The notes beneath the pieces are model-generated. The model had not been told where the DNA came from. It saw only the letters and a list, made by a program, of their open reading frames with translations, and ran no database searches. From contig OX442316.1 in the NCBI GenBank assembly GCA_949358305.1, positions 3,906,001 through 3,970,000 on the forward strand: 64,000 bases of DNA, read 5' to 3'. The translations under genes and the position numbers were made by a program. This DNA is from Strigamia acuminata. Lineage: Eukaryota; Arthropoda; Chilopoda; Geophilomorpha; Linotaeniidae. Positions 58,984 to 64,000 of this stretch are shown here, in pieces (position 1 is the stretch's first letter; every line of letters begins with the position of its first letter).

Positions 58984-59912
58984 ATGGGTCAGTCATTAAG
59001 TTCCTCGAGTCAACAAACCGTTCCTGTAGTATTAAGCAACTTACAAGATGACATCCGACGACACGCAGCCACAATAAGAGAAGTCACATCCCTCAGCTAT
59101 AAACAACTTCAAACCGACATCGAGCAACTAAATCGACAATTAGGGTCAAAAATAAATAAATAAATAAATAAATATTTAAATAAATAATTGTCATTCTACC
59201 AACAGATCTGATGGATTCATGGATGCCAATGGCAAAAAACTCGTATTCAGCATCAAAAAGGGCTCGGACACGAGTGTTTTATGGCGTGGAACCATCAGGA
59301 TCGTGTGTGCCAAAGTACTTTGATACAAATTAATTAATCCCTTTCCCTCGCGATAATTTTATTTCTCACAGGTAGAATCGGAAACGAATAGAATCGTATC
59401 TCATCGTGTTCTCAATCTGCGTCAGTTTCTGCAAGTGAGAGGAATTATTTGCTACCAAGCAAATGCCGACGCTGCGAGAGTGTTAACACCATCTGTTCTT
59501 GATAAGCGAGTGATTGATTAATTGTTGATTTCAATTTTAATCTGATTTGAATTAATTTCCGCAGGGTCGACTCGCTGTCACAATCGGGTGGGGAAATAGA
59601 CGAATGTTGTATATGTATGGAAAGGATACCCGAAGTAATTCTTCCATGCGCGCACATGTATTGCCTACCGTGTATCGAACAATGGTAATTAATCAAACTC
59701 GTGTCGATTTTATTTTTCTTATTTTTTTTTTAAATGTTGCTTTTTTATTTTCTAGGAACGTTTCGAATAAAACGTGTCCGATATGTCGGGAAACGCTCGA
59801 AACGACGGACGAGTCGTGGGTGATATCAGAGAAACCAGATTCGGCCGAAGTTGCGGAAGAATTGCGGCAGTGCCTCACGAGTTTGGCCGACACAGACAGG
59901 TCACCCGAGTGA
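58984..59912 (+). CDS. RNF141: RING finger protein 141 homologue, five exons
   Basis: Probable membrane-anchored RING E3 ligase. Exons 58984-59144, 59206-59314, 59372-about 59481, 59565-59684 and 59756-59912. The N-terminus MGQSLSS is a myristoylation consensus, as in vertebrate RNF141. A conserved N-terminal region follows (SLSYKQLQTDIEQLNRQL, LVFSIKKGSDTSVLWRGTIRIVCAK, RVLNLRQFLQ). The C3HC4 RING reads CCICMERIPEVILPCAHMYCLPCIEQW then CPIC, followed by ESWVISEKP near the C-terminus, another family hallmark. The exon 3/4 border is uncertain: a donor at 59482 (gttaac) keeps frame, whereas the more obvious gtgatt at 59510 does not. About 218 residues, a little shorter than the vertebrate protein. 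Confidence 0.92.
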
Positions 59913-60768
59913 CCAAATTTGACCAGATTTAACCAAATTGGCCCTTTTTACGCTTCATTTTCAGTTATTGTAGTTAATAGATAAGAAATCTCAACCGGAA
60001 ATAGTTATTTTCCATTTTAAACAAGTGTTATAACGATAAATGATAAATTATTTTATAACAAAAATTGAATGTTTTTGGATTTTAAGTGTTAAAAGTGTTA
60101 AAAGCTATGTATAATATATAACATATAAAAATGGTTACTGGCGTATTTAGTCTTTTCGTTAGATGCTACAAAAGAAATGTACACGTAATAACGTAATGGT
60201 TTACAATGTTTATTAACCAATAGAACTATGGGTTGTACATTTTTCTTGTTTATGGATGGGTAAAAAAATAAATTTTGTTAAGAGTTTAAATTAATAAAAA
60301 ACTGTCAAATTACACATCTTTTGGTTTGAACGATTAACGTAACAATTTGCAAATAAATTTGTCGGTTTTGTTTTACTTCAGTTATTAACTGGCAAGTAGA
60401 AATATCACAGTTGTTCAGCTTTTAACTACAAGATGTGTAATTATCAGTTTTGTTTTTATACCTAGAACAACTTACAAAACGGTTGCGAAGCTGCACAACG
60501 AGCCGGCGCTACATTTTCCGCCATTTTGCTGCAAATTTTACAAACGTTTTCCCCGACATTAAGAAAATACGGACAAAATACCAAATGTTAATGGTAATAA
60601 ATAAGTGTTAATACAACTCGATTTGGTGAAAGAAGCCTAAAACTATGTTAACAAGACGTGTTACCACGAAATAGAGAGAAATGGAGGACTATTGGCAAAG
60701 ATACAAGCCCACGCTAGCACCGGTGTTACAACCACTCCTTAACCCCGACCAAAGGAAATTTTGTCCAA
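59913..60768. other. RNF141 3' flank and intergenic
   Basis: AT-rich sequence with several AATAAA words near 60240-60300. No other gene is supported. Confidence 0.5.
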
Positions 60769-60995
60769 ATTCATCAACAATTTCACAAATTTCGTCGAAA
60801 TTCATCAAAAATTTCACAAATTTCGTCGAAATTCATCAAAAATTTCACAAATTTCGTCGAAATTCATCAAAAATTTCACAAATTTCGTCGAAATTCATAA
60901 AAAATTTCACAAATTTCATCGCAATTCATCCAAAAAATCACAAATTTCGTCGAAATTCATCAAAAAATTTCTCAAATTTCGTCGAAATTGACCGA
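60769..60995. repeat. 31-bp minisatellite, about 7 units
   Basis: Units built of TTTCACAAATTTCGTCGAAA plus TTCATCAAAAA. The 31-bp period shifts frame each unit, so the Lys/Phe/Ser ORFs across it are artefacts. Confidence 0.9.
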
Positions 60996-61389
60996 AATAT
61001 ATACGTTCAAATGATTTTTAAGGGGCCCATTGATTAGTAGTTGCGCTACTGCTTATCTTCCTGTTAAAATTGATTTTACCCAATGAGATTTCATAGAATG
61101 AACACTTAAAAGCAACTATTTTTCCTACAGATGGCTACTGTGAATAGCAGCTACAATAGCCATTAAAATATTAGCTGAATAGTTCTGCAGCGGTAGAAAA
61201 TCACAATTAGTCTCAACTAGTCACTAGCTACATTCGAACAACACGAAAAACACTTTTTCTCGAATGCAACTAATTATTTGTAGCAAAAGCATCACTAACT
61301 CTAATTGGCCACACAAAGTGCAATGTCATATTAAAACAACTTGAGCTAAATAACATTTCTATACATTTGTATACAATGACAAAAAATAC

Positions 61390-61420
61390 TAAAAAAAAAA
61401 AAAAAGTAAAAAGTAAAAAA

Positions 61421-61450
<30 letters not shown>
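61390..61450. repeat. A-run and (AAT)n microsatellite
   Basis: A-rich run followed by about nine AAT units just downstream of the RASSF8 stop codon. Confidence 0.85.
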
Positions 61451-61451
<1 letters not shown>

Positions 61452-61482
61452 TTTAAAAGAGTTCAATTACTATTAAGTAGAT

Positions 61483-63113
61483 TTACACCCACACACCGTG
61501 AGGATTCTTATTGGTCGGCACCGCATTTTCGAGTTGTCGTGGCGATCCGACGATTTTCCGCGTGCTACCCGGTCTGTTTTGAGTAATACCTAAATAAAAA
61601 CAAACAAAACGTAAAAAAAATAAACACACGCAAAATTTACTTTCTTTACTACCTTCTGAGTGTTTACTATCGTCAGAAGGTGCAATGGTAAGTGACTGAA
61701 GATTGGCCGCTTTAATTTCTTCGATTAACGCATCGATTTCCTTTTTCTTGTGAACGATGCTCGACTCAACGTGCGCCACGTCCGCAGCTAACGTGTCCAA
61801 AGGAATCACCTACAAATAAAATTAATTATTAACACAAAAAAAAAATTTAAATAATTCCTCAATACTTTGCTTTCGTATTCGCGCAACTTGTCGCTAATTT
61901 TCCGTCTCAAGTCTTCGATGTCGTTAAGTAGATTTCTTTCCCGTTCAACCTGCGCGTGGCTAACCAGATGCTGTTCTTCCGCCATTTCGTCCATCAACTG
62001 CCTGTTTTCGAACAAAAATTAAATTAAAACCCTTCAAATAAGTCTCCTCGTCGTCAAACCTCGTTCTGTTTTTACACTGAACCAACTCGGCTTCGCATTT
62101 GGCAAATTTCGCACGAATCGTCGCTAAATCCGCATTCACCTTCCTTTCCTGCTTCTGACTCACGTCCAATTCCTCGTCGATGCGTTGCTGATTCAGACCG
62201 GCCTCCTCCTCGCACAACTCCAGCTCCGAAACGTCCAAACGCCGCGCCTCCGACTCCAACACGTCCGTCTTGCGTAAAATATCTTTATGTTTTTCCTCCC
62301 AAAATCCAATTTCTAAAAAAAATTAAAAATATTAAAAATAAATAAAAATATTATATAATTATATAATTTACCGGCATCAAACTGAGTGAGCTGCGTGTGC
62401 TGCTTGGTGAGCGTTTCTCTCTGCATATTCACGAGCCGCACGAGATCCTTATACCGCGCGTCATAAACGACGTGCACTTCCGGGCGCTCGGTCTCCCCCG
62501 ACGACGGAAAATTCCTCAAATGGCCATTCGAAGTGAGCGGAGCGTGAGATCTTTTCATTTTATCATTCACGATAGTTCTTTGAATAGTCGGCGGAGACCT
62601 GTAGGGCGGCGGCGACAGCGTGCCGGACAGAACCTTCCCCGGCGACATGTGGCGCTTCGCCACCCCCGTCTGTCTGACCGGGGACTGCGACATGCGACCG
62701 ACGGGCAAGTAATTCACCGGACCCATCTCCTCCTTGTGTCCGCTGGGCGGCGTGGCGAGGAAATCGACTTTGACCGATTGCGTGGTCTTCGTTGGCGCGT
62801 CGTCTTGAGATTTCTTGCACGCCGCTTCTCTATCGCTCGGCGAAACGACGGGGGAAAGCGGCCCCTGCTGGTGGGAGCGGCGTAGAATGAGGTGCACATC
62901 CGGGGCGTAGTTGCCCCATTTGGTGAGCATCTTGAGGGGTCTGTCCTGGGGTGCCAGGGCACGTTCGTTGCTCCTCCATTTCTCGATCAACGTGAATCTG
63001 CCCGTCTGACCGGTGGCGTGAGCGAGGGCGTACACAACGTCTTGGCACGTCGTGGCGTCGTTCACCCCGCAAACAATCCGCTGCAGACCGTCAACCCAAA
63101 CTTTCAGCTCCAT
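61483..63113 (-). CDS. RASSF8: RASSF7/8-type Ras-association and coiled-coil protein, 464 aa
   Basis: N-terminal RASSF protein, in flies and mammals linked to junctions and growth control. Exons 63113-62372, 62312-62060, 62001-61866, 61809-61653 and 61589-61483, phases consistent. Residues 1-80 are the ubiquitin-like RA domain ([63 protein letters not shown]). Residues about 85-225 form a Ser/Pro-rich linker. From about 226 a long coiled coil follows ([26 protein letters not shown], then Glu/Arg heptads through exons 2-4). It ends in NPHGVWV, the conserved C-terminal tail of RASSF7/8 proteins. Unlike classical RASSFs there is no C-terminal SARAH domain. RA binding to a Ras-family GTPase is inferred from family. 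Confidence 0.95.
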
Positions 63114-64000
63114 TTATTTCCTATGCACGTCTTTGTTCGATCTGCAGTGAAAGAAGAATGCAATTAATTACAATTCATTCGTGTTTTATAACAATGGGAG
63201 GTCAATTCATGCATTCAAAACGAGGGACAAAGCTTTTTTTCTATTTTGAAAAGCGTTTTTCTCGATTTATTCGCTGGATTTTACATTTTAATAGAGATGA
63301 TTGCAACATTTCTAACCAGTCAAAACACCAAGGCCATTTTAACTTTTTTTTTTTTTTTTTTTGCATAACGAGCCATATGATGTAAACACTGATGTAATAA
63401 TGACTTAATTTCATTTTCTCGTTGGTTATTTCGTGTTTTTTAACCGATTTTGTTCACAATTTTTGCATTTTGACATAAATAATTAGTTTTGTATTGAAAT
63501 TTCGTTGAAATTTCATTGAAATTGACATAAAAATGTTGTTTTGTGAGTTATTATTCATCAGGAACTGAATACGTCGTGTTTGTACGTGTGGAATTTAATT
63601 TCGGACCGTTAAATGAGTGGGGTTGAGAGGAATAAGAAAGAATCGAGAGGTCAGGCTGTAGTGGGTCGTAATAAAAATCGGAAAATGCCATTCGCAGCGA
63701 GCGAGGTCAACTTTTTAATGCGGGGCGTGTGGGAATGGTTACGGAGTTAATTGTTAGTCGTACAATAGGTTGGAAAAGAGTCGGTTTGAATATTTTTTAT
63801 ACACACCTTGTTTCCATTGAGTTTCCGCGAGTTGAAAACATTGTCAGGAAGTGAAGTGGACAGGTTGATGACGCTCCAGTTCCAGGCGGAATGAATCGAT
63901 CGGTGTTTATTTCAAAGTTTCTACGGCTGGCCGCGTGCGGCGCTGTTTAGGTCAACAAAAATGGCGGCGTGTTGAATGTAAATTTATTATTTAATAAATT
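63114..64000. other. 5' flank of RASSF8
   Basis: Probable 5' UTR exon(s) and promoter. A GC-richer segment near 63850-63960 could be the distal first exon and start region. No other gene is visible. Confidence 0.4.

Noticed and set aside
60681-61037. 118-residue ORF (IHQKFHKFRRNSSK...)
   Set aside because: Crosses a 31-bp minisatellite; repeats change frame each unit.

Overview
This window is animal nuclear DNA, most likely from an insect. Genes are split by many introns, often only 45-60 bp long, with GT-AG borders. The background is AT-rich and packed with short inverted-repeat transposons and minisatellites. The gene families (SLC26, PLC-epsilon, NAPE-PLD, RNF141, RASSF8, GT92) are metazoan. 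I favour a beetle-like genome because of the tiny introns, but that is inference. All exon models below were built by hand from splice signals, intron phase and family similarity.

Layout. 1.46-4.30 kb (+): a 17-exon SLC26 anion transporter. 4.6-5.1 kb: a small spliced ORF of unknown nature behind a perfect heat-shock element. 6-14.5 kb (+): a recently duplicated cluster of four genes that share one N-terminal module but end either in a RING finger (two copies) or in C2H2 zinc fingers (two copies). Its flanks are repeated three times and one flank carries a clean TTAA-target MITE. 14.7-14.9 kb (-): a 69-residue Cys-rich ORF. 15-17.7 kb: transposon remnants.

17.8-42.3 kb (-): one very long gene. 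Its C-terminal half is unmistakable phospholipase C epsilon (CDC25, PH, EF hands, X, Y, C2, RA1, RA2). Its exons continue upstream, with matching phase at all junctions except one inside the Y box, through a FERM-like domain, a REM (RasGEF-N) domain, a helical (armadillo-like) region and ankyrin repeats. The deduced protein is about 3,330 residues. Vertebrate PLCE1 as I know it does not have this front end, so the gene is the main finding. Its introns are a museum of MITEs (TA-, TAA-, hAT- and other types, several nested).

43.3-45.9 kb (-): a small bHLH protein. 47.0-48.8 kb: a 22-bp satellite of about 79 units. 49.9-52.1 kb (-): a GT92 glycosyltransferase. 55.1-56.4 kb (-): NAPE-PLD. 56.5-58.4 kb: a 38-bp tandem array that flips orientation, resembling a Foldback-type element, immediately upstream of NAPE-PLD. 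59.0-59.9 kb (+): RNF141, a RING protein with an N-terminal myristoylation signal. 61.5-63.1 kb (-): RASSF7/8-type RA plus coiled-coil protein.

Functionally the window mixes Ras/Rap and phosphoinositide signalling (PLC-epsilon, RASSF8), lipid-mediator synthesis (NAPE-PLD), ion transport and transcription or ubiquitin factors. Metazoan genes are not in operons, so adjacency itself says little.
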